From Vicinamibacteraceae bacterium (lineage in GTDB: Bacteria > Planctomycetota > Phycisphaerae > Phycisphaerales > UBA5793): DNA of 64,000 bases. Below the pieces are notes generated by a model, which made no database searches, had not been told where the DNA came from, and worked only from the letters and a program-made list of their open reading frames with translations. The stretch covers positions 17,994-81,993 of the forward strand of contig WYBR01000042.1 in the NCBI GenBank assembly GCA_011525805.1, given 5' to 3'. Numbering within the stretch: position 1 is the first letter of the stretch; every line of letters starts with the position of its first letter. Both the position numbers and the translations under genes were made by a program. Of this stretch, positions 1 through 8,200 are shown piece by piece.

Positions 1-1
1 C

Positions 2-472
2 AGCGACGACGCCCACGGCAACGGGGCCGGCGGCGGCGATCCCGATCCGCTCGACGAACGCACCGCCTTCCTCTACACCGTGTTCGCGCGCGGACAGATT
101 GCGGGCAAACTCGCCTCCTTCGACGGCTCAATCTTCACGTACGAGCACTCCGCGTCCGGGCACGCGCTCCAGGAGGCGATCTGGCACATCGAGGAGGAGA
201 TCGGCCCCGTCGCCGGCCTGGCGGCGAGCCTCGTGGCGATGGCCGACGCGGCGGTGGGATTCGGCGGCGAGTGGTTCGGCATGGGTCTCGGCGCCGTGCG
301 CGTGATGAACATGGCCGACGCGGGCGGGCACACGTACCAGGATCTGCTCGTCCTCGAGCCGACGATGATTCCCTTGCCGGCGCCGGTGTTCACGGGCGCC
401 GTCGGCCTCGCGGGGGTGATCGCCCTCACCCTCCGCCGCCGGCGCGGCTGCGGCGATGATCAGCAGTTCTGA
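2..472 (+). CDS. IPLPAP-type exosortase-sorted surface protein, 5'-truncated by the window edge
   Basis: The frame is open from base 2, so the signal peptide and N-terminal half lie outside the window. What remains closely matches the protein at 3906-4655: a DPDPLD stretch, then a Tyr/Phe-rich segment, then HALQEAIW with its Gln codon at 170-172, then VRVMNM and QDLLVL just before the tail. The tail is MIPLPAPV, about 17 hydrophobic residues and RRRR, the tripartite PEP/VPLPA-CTERM layout recognised by exosortases. The LQxAIW motif is where the Gln of a Cys-Gln thioester domain would sit; the partner Cys would be upstream of the window. It converges with the minus-strand gene at 778-1533. Family assignment is firm, function is not known. 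Confidence 0.8.
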   Translation, partial: SDDAHGNGAGGGDPDPLDERTAFLYTVFARGQIAGKLASFDGSIFTYEHSASGHALQEAIWHIEEEIGPVAGLAASLVAMADAAVGFGGEWFGMGLGAVRVMNMADAGGHTYQDLLVLEPTMIPLPAPVFTGAVGLAGVIALTLRRRRGCGDDQQF

Positions 473-777
473 TGATGCCGGAGCGAGCGAGGCGGCGAGA
501 GCGCGACACGGGCGATGCAGCGCCTCGCGCGATTCAGCGACGCGAGCAGATCAGCGAGCCGGACTGTGCGCAGTCCGGTGGGGCTCCGCCTCGCTTCGCG
601 CACATCACACGTGAACCTCGCGCAAGAGGCTCGCCACACACGGCATGACGCGCCTCCTCGGAGCGGGAACGCTCCGGCTCGCGGCGGCGCGACCGAAAAA
701 GAACAACGACAAGGCGCGAGCCTTGTCGTTGTGTGATTGATGCGGAAGTTCCGCCTCAGCGAACCGATCCGCGGGGA
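473..777. other. Intergenic region with stem-loops between convergent genes
   Basis: About 305 bases with no convincing gene. It holds three stem-loops: CCGGACTG/CAGTCCGG at 559-578 with loop TGCG, GGAGCG/CGCTCC at 660-675 with loop GGAA, and the terminator at 694-732 listed separately. The first two have no T-run and may end the plus-strand transcript only weakly, or may be repeat remnants. Short reading frames here lack ribosome binding sites and have no family resemblance. Confidence 0.6.
694..732 (-). terminator. Rho-independent terminator of the 778-1533 gene
   Basis: A perfect 13-bp inverted repeat at 703-732 (ACAACGACAAGGC, loop GCGA) is followed on the minus strand by TTCTTTTTC. It begins 45 nt after the stop codon at 778, a classic intrinsic terminator position. 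On the plus strand no T-run follows, so it should work mainly for the minus-strand gene. Confidence 0.85.
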
Positions 778-1533
778 TCAGTCGAGGGAGGGAGCCGAGA
801 CCTTGCGCTTGCGCCGCGAGATGATCACGACCCCGGCGAGTCCAGCAAGGGCCAAGCCGAACGGCGCGGGGAGGGGGATGCTGTTGATGAAGCCCTCGCT
901 CTCTCCGCCAAGCCCAATGGCCTGTACATGCAGGCCAAAGCGAAGGGAGATGTCGGGTCTGCCTCCCTCCGGGTTAGCCGTGTACTCCTGTCCCGCAGCG
1001 ATCGCAGCGAGGACATCGGAATAGGTGTACTTGGCGCCGATCGGAAGATCTTTCAGATCGAAGATGATCTCCAGCCACTCTCCCGGGTTGATGCCATTGG
1101 CTTCGATAGGGGGATCAGAATCTGCGGAAAAGTCGGCGGTCGCCTCGAAGTTCCCACCTCCGGGGAGGTTGCCAGGTGACGCCGGCTCGGTGAATGAGGT
1201 GCCGCTCCCGTTCACGATCTCGGCGATTCCCAGCAGCGTGCCGTCCTCAAAGTAGACGTCCGTGATGGAACTTGCGATCCAACCGAAGATCTCGTTGTTC
1301 AGGATCTTGAATGAGACCTGACCGATCAACTCTTCGGAAGGCGCAGATTCCCTGTAGTTGCGCACCTCAATGGTGAACTGACCCTCTGGATTCTCCGTTC
1401 CGTTCGCGGTAACGCGAGTAAATCCGTAGGTGTTACTCAGCGGCACGAAGTCCGCTTGAGCGGCGGTCGTCGCCACCGCGCCCGTCAGTGCCACTGCGAT
1501 GACGCCGAGACGGTTGAGTTGCCTTCTGATCAT
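778..1533 (-). CDS. IPLPAP-type exosortase-sorted secreted protein
   Basis: Secreted protein of 251 residues. The start at 1533 is chosen over the longer frame (1581) because GGGAGAGG lies at SD distance and the following residues (MIRRQLNRLG...) form a clean signal peptide ending near AQA-DF. The body holds blocks such as SSITDVYF and FSADSDPP, and LRFGLHVQAIG, which are common in one PEP-CTERM protein family of unknown function. It has no Cys, so unlike two of its neighbours it cannot form a thioester. The C-terminus is SIPLPAP, a hydrophobic helix and RRKRK. It forms its own transcription unit: a promoter-like motif at 1631-1665 and a terminator at 694-732. The surface location is inferred from the sorting signal. 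Confidence 0.85.
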   Translation of the reverse strand: MIRRQLNRLGVIAVALTGAVATTAAQADFVPLSNTYGFTRVTANGTENPEGQFTIEVRNYRESAPSEELIGQVSFKILNNEIFGWIASSITDVYFEDGTLLGIAEIVNGSGTSFTEPASPGNLPGGGNFEATADFSADSDPPIEANGINPGEWLEIIFDLKDLPIGAKYTYSDVLAAIAAGQEYTANPEGGRPDISLRFGLHVQAIGLGGESEGFINSIPLPAPFGLALAGLAGVVIISRRKRKVSAPSLD

Positions 1534-1630
1534 GATCACCTCTCCCTTCGACCGGTCAGAGCCGACACTCCGAATCGCCACCCTCCACGCCGCAACGGCC
1601 GCAAGAACTTGCCGCCGCCGCAGTGTGAGT

Positions 1631-1665
1631 TAGTTTACCTGCCCGGCGAATCGGGAGCAAGGGGG
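1631..1665 (-). promoter_or_regulatory. Bipartite promoter-like motif shared with the NusG-like gene
   Basis: Read on the minus strand: CCCCCTTGC, 15 nt, CAGGTAAACTA. The inner hexamers TTGCTC and TAAACT are 17 nt apart, as in a sigma-70-type -35/-10 pair, about 98 nt upstream of the ATG at 1533. The same two blocks with the same 15-nt spacing lie upstream of the NusG-like gene (35024-35058). That coincidence is the main support. Confidence 0.6.
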
Positions 1666-2156
1666 AAAGCACCAATTCTTGGAAAATCCTGCACATTCTG
1701 GCGATGGTTGGGATCCAGCCGCGTTCCTGCATGAAAAACGCGTATGGCGGGCGGAAAATCGTCCGATAACTGTGAGTACTCGATCCGCCCGCCGGCGGCA
1801 CGCCTCCGACAAGGCGACGCCACTCCCGGCCGCTCGCTTGCTTCCGGCGGCCGGCCGCAGCGAGACTCCATGACCGGGAGCACCAGGGCAGCGCCATGCA
1901 TGGATCGCCGGGGACCCGTCGCGAGTCAAGGCCGCCGGATGAGCGCCGCAGCGGACGACAAGGGGCCTCACCGGGGATGGCGAGAGTGGCCGCGTGTCCG
2001 GAAGCGAGCCGGGCCGTGGCGCTGGGTCGCCCGTCGCCCTCCGAGCGCCCGTGCCGAGCGATTGTCCGTGTCGCTTGTGGTATTGCCCCGCGGGACCGCC
2101 GCCAGCCGGTGGCACGCGCGGGCTGGCCCGCGAGAATCGGCAATCTACGCTGGGGA

Positions 2157-2184
2157 GAAAAACGACACAAGGCCCGAAGGCCCT
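2157..2184 (-). terminator. Rho-independent terminator of the 2229-3041 gene
   Basis: On the minus strand AGGGCC-TTCG-GGCCTT forms a stem with a UUCG loop (plus-strand 2169-2184), followed by GTGTCGTTTTT. It lies about 45 nt past the stop codon of the 2229-3041 gene, the same spacing as the terminator of its neighbour. Confidence 0.8.
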
Positions 2185-2228
2185 GTGGAGTTTGCGACGG
2201 TTGCGGCCGGGCGCTCCGCGGCAGCGCT

Positions 2229-3041
2229 TCAGCAGATTGGCGCATCGACGGCTGATGCCCGGCGTCGATTCCTCACCACCACAAGGCCGGCGAGGCCAAG
2301 TCCGACGCTCGCGAGCCAGACTGGCGCGGGGAGGGGGATCATCGTGAGTGTGTCCTGTCGGCCGAGAGAGTTCTCCCAGATATTAATGATGCGGACCTTG
2401 CCGATGCCGGTCCACAGGTTACCGTCGATCGCGGCGTTGACGTCGTCGTACCAGGCGCGAGCGAGGGCTTTGTGCGCCCCCGAACCCAGGAAGTAGCCGC
2501 CGCTGTCGAAGGCGCCAGTCCCGTATCGGGCCGCGAAGCCAGTGGGATCCTGGAAGTACCAGATGATCTCCTGGAGGGCTCGGGCGGAAGCGACCTTTGC
2601 CGAGTCGCTCGCGTTGGAATCGAAGTATTTGTAGCCGTCCAGCGTTCCTTCGGTGAACTTGGTATAGAGGTATGCGATCTCGGACGTGAGCACCTGATTG
2701 GTCGCTCGGGACCGCGTGTTCAGTTCGGCCGAGTACCAGCGGTTGAGTTGGATGAACTCGGTGGTCTCGACGCAGAAACTGATGAACTGGTCGGGGGCGG
2801 CGCCGTACTTGCCCAAGCCGTGCGGCGTGAAGGAAAGGCGGCTGGCGTTAACGACGAACTCCCCGGCCACGGCGCCGCCGCCGACGACATTGAAGCGGCT
2901 GCGCAGACCGTCCATGCGAATCTCGCCGACAGGGATTGGGTCCGCGGAGGCGGCGGAAACGGCCGTCAGAAACAGCAGCGTCGTCAGAGCATGACGCAGT
3001 GCCATCGACCGATGTTTCGTGATGAGGTTCATGGCGGTCAT
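2229..3041 (-). CDS. IPLPAP-type surface protein with predicted Cys-Gln thioester domain
   Basis: Secreted protein of 270 residues. The signal peptide is at about 1-33 (start at 3041 or the in-frame ATG at 3032; a GAGAGAG lies upstream). Cys90 sits in QFISFCVETTEF and Gln157 in RALQEIIWYF. Together these match the layout of Cys-Gln thioester domains, where a Cys and a later Gln cross-link and can later bond covalently to a target surface. Family knowledge comes mainly from Gram-positive adhesins, so the role here is inference. The protein aligns end to end with the 3906-4655 protein and with the partial protein at 2-472. It ends with MIPLPAPVW (IPLPAP at 235-240), a hydrophobic helix and RNRRR. 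Confidence 0.85.
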   Translation of the reverse strand: MTAMNLITKHRSMALRHALTTLLFLTAVSAASADPIPVGEIRMDGLRSRFNVVGGGAVAGEFVVNASRLSFTPHGLGKYGAAPDQFISFCVETTEFIQLNRWYSAELNTRSRATNQVLTSEIAYLYTKFTEGTLDGYKYFDSNASDSAKVASARALQEIIWYFQDPTGFAARYGTGAFDSGGYFLGSGAHKALARAWYDDVNAAIDGNLWTGIGKVRIINIWENSLGRQDTLTMIPLPAPVWLASVGLGLAGLVVVRNRRRASAVDAPIC

Positions 3042-3241
3042 TTCGATCCGATGCTCTCTCCAACGGGTCGGGCAATCACGGCCGCGGCCCGAGACCGTCC
3101 TGGGTGCGGCGCCATCCGTGCGCTATCAAGATGCAGGCCGGCGTGTCCACCGACCTGCATCGGAATTCAAGTTGGTGCAGGGCTGGATGCGCGGTCCTTT
3201 CCGGGATCAACCGCCCTTGCACACGTAGCGGACAGAGCCCT

Positions 3242-3757
3242 TCAGCGACGGCGCCGCATGGAGACGATCCCGGCCACGCCGAGCAGGCCGAAGCCTCCCA
3301 TGGCCAGCGGGGCCGGAAGAGGAATCGTAAGCGGCTCCTGCAGCCCGGCGTCCACGTTCACCGTCGGCGCCGGCATGAAACGCACGCTCCAGCCGCCAAG
3401 AGCATCCTCGCCGGAGACCAGCGTCGACTCCAAGCCCTCGAAGTTGAACGCGTCGACGCTCACTTCTTCCGAGCCGTTGAGGGACATGCCCCCTCCCGCG
3501 ATCCAGGCGATGCTCTGATGGAGCGAAGAAGCGTCGGTCGAGAGATTGAGGCTGTTCGACTGGGAAAATCCGGTCGCTTCATCCTGGCTGAACACGAATG
3601 CGACCAGATGGTCTGCCTCGTTCTCAACGAGGAACTCTCCGCTGAAGAGGCTCTGCGGCGCCGTCGGCTGAATGCCGATGGAGCCGCCCAAAGCGGGAAC
3701 GGCGAAGACGCTGCCGGTCAAAGCGACTGCCACGAACACCGATCTGCGTACGTCCAT
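3242..3757 (-). CDS. Small IPLPAP-type exosortase-sorted protein
   Basis: Secreted protein of 171 residues. The start at 3757 is preferred to 3811: the signal peptide begins with MDVRRSVFVAVALTGSVF and AGGAGGAAGGGAG lies just upstream. The mature part is Ser/Glu/Asp-rich beta-like sequence (SGEFLVENEADHLVAFVFSQ) with no recognisable domain and no Cys. The C-terminus is TIPLPAPLAMGG, a hydrophobic run and RRRR as the last residues. It lies between two larger proteins with the same signal. Function unknown; surface location inferred. Confidence 0.8.
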   Translation of the reverse strand: MDVRRSVFVAVALTGSVFAVPALGGSIGIQPTAPQSLFSGEFLVENEADHLVAFVFSQDEATGFSQSNSLNLSTDASSLHQSIAWIAGGGMSLNGSEEVSVDAFNFEGLESTLVSGEDALGGWSVRFMPAPTVNVDAGLQEPLTIPLPAPLAMGGFGLLGVAGIVSMRRRR

Positions 3758-3863
3758 ATGAAGTACTCCCTTCCTCCTGGCCACCCACGATGGTTGATTG
3801 CACTTGAGCATTCACTGCCGCACTCGCGGCCCCGATGAGGGAGGTGAAGCCCCCGGTTGGTTG

Positions 3864-3899
3864 CCGCGCCGGGGCATAGGCATCTCACCCCCGGCGCGG
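3864..3899 (-). terminator. Stem-loop after the 3906-4655 gene, possible terminator
   Basis: A perfect 11-bp stem (CCGCGCCGGGG with CCCCGGCGCGG) and a 14-nt loop, starting 7 nt past the stop codon of the 3906-4655 gene. No T-run follows on the minus strand, so it may protect the mRNA 3' end or be a weak terminator. Confidence 0.45.
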
Positions 3900-3905
3900 A
3901 GAGAC

Positions 3906-4655
3906 TCAAAGTTCAAGAGGTTCGAGCGAATCCCGGCGAGCCGAACGGCGGCGGATGCAGAACCCGACGACGCCGCACAGCCCGATCCCCGCCATCCACA
4001 CGGGCGCGGGGAGCGGGATCATGACGAGGAGATCCTGGCGATTGCCCGTGAAGTCCGCATTCGCCCACATGTTCATGACGCGAACGTTGCTCATGCCGGA
4101 GAAACTGGCGCCCGTGCCGCCACCGACCGCCCAAGAAGCCAGCTGGGCCAGGTAGTTGTTGGCTCCGCCGGACTCCTGCTCGATGTACCAGATCGCCCGC
4201 TGAAGATCTTCACCGGAGGTAAACGTGCCATACGTGAAGGTGCCACCGGAGCCGCCGTCGCCGACCCACGCGGCCAGTTCGGCCCCGATGGTGCCCTTGA
4301 TGAAGTGGGCGTAGAGGTACCGGGTCTTGTCATCGAGCGGGTCAGGGTCCGGACCTCCGGACCCGCCGGCGCGCGCTTCATCGCTGAACTGGATGTAGTA
4401 CTCTCCGCCCTCGCCCAGGAACTCATCCGTTTCCACGCAGAAGGTGACGAAGTTGCCCGGCCCCGCGCCATACAGGCCCAAGCCGATCGGAGCGGTGCCG
4501 AATCCGATTGGCGTGACCCCAAACGGTCCGCCATTGCCCCCGATTCCCCAGAGGTCGGTCTCTACGACCTTGATCTTTTCGCCCGCAGCCAGCGAGGTCG
4601 CTGTTGCCGCCAAGGCCAAGGCCGCCGTGACGAGACTCAGTTTCCCAACCTTCAT
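3906..4655 (-). CDS. IPLPAP-type surface protein with predicted Cys-Gln thioester domain
   Basis: Secreted protein of 249 residues. The start at 4655 has GGAGG at ideal distance. Signal peptide 1-24 (MKVGKLSLVTAALALAATAT...). Cys73 lies in NFVTFCVETDEF and Gln152 in GEDLQRAIWYIEQE, the paired positions expected of a Cys-Gln thioester domain. A Gly/Pro/Asp-rich segment (about 97-109) separates them. After the domain comes VRVMNM and a Gln-Asp-Leu-Leu strand, then MIPLPAPVW (213-218 IPLPAP), a hydrophobic helix and RRRSARR. It is closely related to the proteins at 2229-3041 and 2-472, so this is a small tandem paralogue family beside its probable processing machinery. The thioester is a prediction from motif placement. 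Confidence 0.87.
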   Translation of the reverse strand: MKVGKLSLVTAALALAATATSLAAGEKIKVVETDLWGIGGNGGPFGVTPIGFGTAPIGLGLYGAGPGNFVTFCVETDEFLGEGGEYYIQFSDEARAGGSGGPDPDPLDDKTRYLYAHFIKGTIGAELAAWVGDGGSGGTFTYGTFTSGEDLQRAIWYIEQESGGANNYLAQLASWAVGGGTGASFSGMSNVRVMNMWANADFTGNRQDLLVMIPLPAPVWMAGIGLCGVVGFCIRRRSARRDSLEPLEL

Positions 4656-5249
4656 GTTTCATCCTCCGTTCGTTGGATCGTCCACGACCTGCAAATCACC
4701 GGGGCTGCGACGGGCCACCGGCGGTGTGCGGTCAAGGCACAGCGCTGCGTCCAGTCCGTCATCCAAGGCGCCCACGTTTCTTTTTCTCTCACTCGGTGCC
4801 GACTCCCGAGGGGTGGTCGGCAGATCTCATCTCTCTTCAACCGATCCGATCACCTCGACCCGTCCACGGACCGTCCCAGGAGACTCAGGCGAGCCCCCTG
4901 AGAAAGGGGTCGAGTGCAGGGTAGTATCCCCGACGGTCAAACTCTTGTCAAGGCCCAACCCGACGAAATCCAACAAAACGTGAAAAAAAAGTTGAGCGTT
5001 GACTGCGACCAGGGGCAGCCGCGTGGTTCCGGGTCGGCTCCGCCCGTTGTCCGCGAGAAACTGGGCAATTCGACCGCTCTTTCCTCGCGTTTTTCGCGGT
5101 TTATGGGAGGGATCGAGCCGCGACGGTTTCGGATTGGTTGTTGGCAGATTGCGCTCATGTCTGGGCAGAGGTCTCTGGCAAGACCCTGCGATCGACCTCT
5201 CGTGGGGGATAACGGGGTCCGTTTGTGGATAACTACCGCCGCCGCCATG
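4656..5249. other. Intergenic region between a surface protein gene and the TPR gene
   Basis: About 594 bases with no supported gene. It should hold the 3' end of the long polysaccharide transcript and the promoter of the 3906-4655 gene. Visible items are an A8 run at 4983-4990 (a T-run on the minus strand, without a clear hairpin), a small C-rich/G-rich hairpin at about 4893-4909, and a single TGTGGATAA (DnaA-box-like) at 5224-5232. No copy of the shared promoter motif was found here. Confidence 0.5.
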
Positions 5250-8200
5250 TCATGGGGACCCCGCCAGGGCCTCGCTGACCGCGGAGAAGCGACGGGCGAG
5301 GTGGACGCTGTCGAGGTCGATCTCGCCGTTGGCCAGGGCGGCTTGAAGTTCGGCCTTCGCCTCGCTCTTGCGCTCCAGGCCGATGAGGGCGTGAGCGCGG
5401 CCGAGGCGGAGCAGCGTGCTGTCGGGCGTGAGGGTCAGGCCCTCTGCGAAGGCCCTTTCCGCTTCGGCGAATCGCACAACCGCGATCAGGGCTGAGCCGA
5501 GCGTTTCGAGCAGGTTGGCCTGGATGGTGGGGGGGAAGCGCAGCCGTTTTGCCTCCTCGACCGCTCGAGACGCGAGCAGCACCGGCTCTTCGCTCGGAGT
5601 GTCGCCGCTGAGCAGAACGAATGCGAGGTTGTTGAGGGCGAAGGGGTTGGCCGGCTCACGTTCGAGGGCCAGGCGATACGCAGCCTCGGCGCGGTCGCGC
5701 CGGCCGACCTGTTCGAGCGCCTCGGCGACCATCATGATCGCATCGATGCTGACTTCCGGATCGTGCATCACCGGCTCGACCAGTGCGATCGCACGTTCGA
5801 ACTGCTCCGACTGACGAAGTTCATGGCCGAGGCCATAGCGCACGCCGGCGATCTCGGCTCGCGTCGCAGCCGAAAGCGCCACGAGAGGTTCGATTCGATC
5901 AATCCACGCGAGGCGGTCTTGGGGCGAATCGATCTGTCCGGCGAGGAGCATGTAGGCTCGTGCCCATTCTCCGCCCTGCTGCGCGCGGCTCCACAGCAGG
6001 CTGTGGGCGGCCTCGTGGCGCGCCGTGCGCACGAGAATCGAGGAGAAGAGTTCGAGACGGCCCGGGAAGTCCTCGGCCTCGCGTTCGAGACGATCGGCGT
6101 AGGGGACAAGGGTCGCATACGCGCGGTCGGGGCGGCCTGTTTCGCGATCGATCTGGGCGAGGAGGAGGTCCGGGCGGAGACGGTCGCTGACTTCGAGTTC
6201 GCGCCAGCGAGCCGCCGCGGCGCGGGCTTCTTCGAATCGTCGGACCTGTGCCAGGGTGGCGGCGACGAGTTCGGCCGCGCGCACTGAGGCCGGGAGGATG
6301 CGGGCCGCGTTCTGGGCCGCGGTCACCGCCTCGTCGGGGCGGGAATCGCCGAGCAGGGCATTGACGAGCAGTTGCCAGCCGACGAGCAGTTGCGGCTGGC
6401 CATCCACCACCTTGCGCAGGCGCGCGATGTACTCCGCAGGATCGTTGGGATTGGCGTTGATGAACTCGATGGCCTGCGCGATCTGCCGCATCGCCGGCCG
6501 TGCGCTTTCGGCCACCATCGTGTCGATCACGCTTTCCATGACAGCGGGATCGAGCGTGTCGGTGTCGAGCACTTCAGCGACTCCGCGAAGTGTGGAGAGG
6601 ATTTCGTGCTGCGGGGCGATCGCCAGGCCGCGGCTGACCGCCTCGCGCGCCTCGGTGCTGCTCCTGTGGCGGATATGGAACTGAGCGAGGGCGGCCCAGT
6701 GATCCGGGTCGCCGGACTGCTCCGCCCGATTCCGGTAGATCGCGGCCGCCTCGTCGATGAGGCTGAGGCGTTCGTGGAAGGCGGCGAGCAGCACGGTGAA
6801 GGCGTCGGCGTCCACGGTGTCGCGCAGGCGATCAAGCACCGAAAGGCCGCGCTCGAGCGACTCAGTCGTCGCGTAGAAGTGGGCCGCCGCAGAACACACC
6901 GACCCATCCACTTCGGGCAGCGCGAGAAGGCGATCGAACAGGCGCCGGGCGTCGGCGTTGCGGCCGCGCTGGGCATAGAGCCGGGCCAGAGCGAGTTGAT
7001 CGCCGACCTCTCCGGTCGATGCCGCGAGATCCTCGGCGTCGCGGATCGCCTCTGTCCACATGGCCTGCCGCTGAAGCAACTCGATGCGCTGCCGTCTCAT
7101 GCCGGGAGCGAGGTTGGCCAGGTTGGCGAATTCGCGCAGACGCTGGGCCGCCTCGGCCGATCGCCCCGATTCCTGCATGAGACGGATCATCTGGATGTAG
7201 AGCAGCGCATTGTCGGGTTGGCGGTCCGCGGCCCGGCCGAGCATCGTGATCGCCCCGTTGCGATCCTGCAATCGCAGGAGCGCATCGGAAGTGAGCATCA
7301 GCGCCTTGACGTTCTGGATCGGGGGTTGAATGAGCGGGGCGAGAAGGACGACAACCTGCGCGGCGACATCCTCAGTCGGCTCGAAGGCCAGGCGGCGCTG
7401 CGCTTCCGCGAGACGCCACTGCGTCGCCTGTTCGCCCGTCGCTTCGCGGAGGCGCCCGATGGCGGTGGCGATCGCTTCCGGGTCGTTCCACGCCACGCGC
7501 GAGTCGAGCAGGGCCTGCTGCGCGGCCGGACTGGAGGGGTAGGCGGCGCTGAGTCGCTTGTACTCGGCCAGCGCGCCGGCATCGCCGCCGCGTTCGAGGG
7601 CACGGGCGTAGGCGATCTCGTAAACGATCCTGCGGTCCGCATCCGTCTCCTTCTCTGCGGCCTCGAGGTACATGGTGCGCACTGCTTCCGGATCGGTCTC
7701 GAACGTCCTTTCGGTCAGCAGCGCCAGCAGGTCGGGTCCCGGCGCCTCGATCGAGGAGGCAATCTCGAGCAGCGGATCGACCAGGGCGGGCGCCTTGCGA
7801 CGGCAAGCGGTGATCAGGTCCAAAAGCGGCGGCGACGAGGGCGGGCGAGGCGCGGCCACGAGGCGGTCCACGGCGCTTCGCGCCTCGTCCATGAGGTCGG
7901 CGGCGAGATAGACCCGCGCGAGGATGGCGATGACATCGGGTTCGTCGGGCAGCATCGTCGCCACTTCCTCGAGGATCGCCACCGCCTGTTGGGCGATGGT
8001 GCGATCGCCCCGACCCGCGTCGAGAAGGGCGGCGTAAGTGCGGGCGAGCGTCAGGGCTTCGGGCGCGGCGGGATTGAGGACGAGGGCCCGCTCCGCGGCG
8101 GCGCGCGCCTCGGTCAGCCGGCCCTGCTCCAGTTGCATCGCCGCCAGCATCATCTGTGATCGCGACCAGGTGGGATCGTGAATGACGGCCTGCTCGAGAC

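Larger units (their letters stand above)
1534..2228. other. Intergenic region carrying a promoter motif and a terminator
   Basis: About 695 bases without a believable gene. Reading frames on both strands are Arg/Pro/Gly-rich and start without ribosome binding sites. The region holds the promoter-like motif for the 778-1533 gene (1631-1665) and the terminator of the 2229-3041 gene (2157-2184). Nothing else was recognised. Confidence 0.6.

Noticed and set aside
1556..2245. Long overlapping frames in the gap between two surface protein genes
   Set aside because: No ribosome binding site or domain; they overlap a promoter motif and a terminator.
5224..5232. A perfect DnaA-box-like TGTGGATAA near the end of the EPS locus
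   Set aside because: Only one box is present, without a cluster or AT-rich unwinding region or dnaA gene; one match in 64 kb is expected by chance.
6372..8159. A 595-residue open frame on the plus strand
   Set aside because: It is antisense to the TPR gene, Arg/Gly-rich, and arises from GC-rich codon bias.
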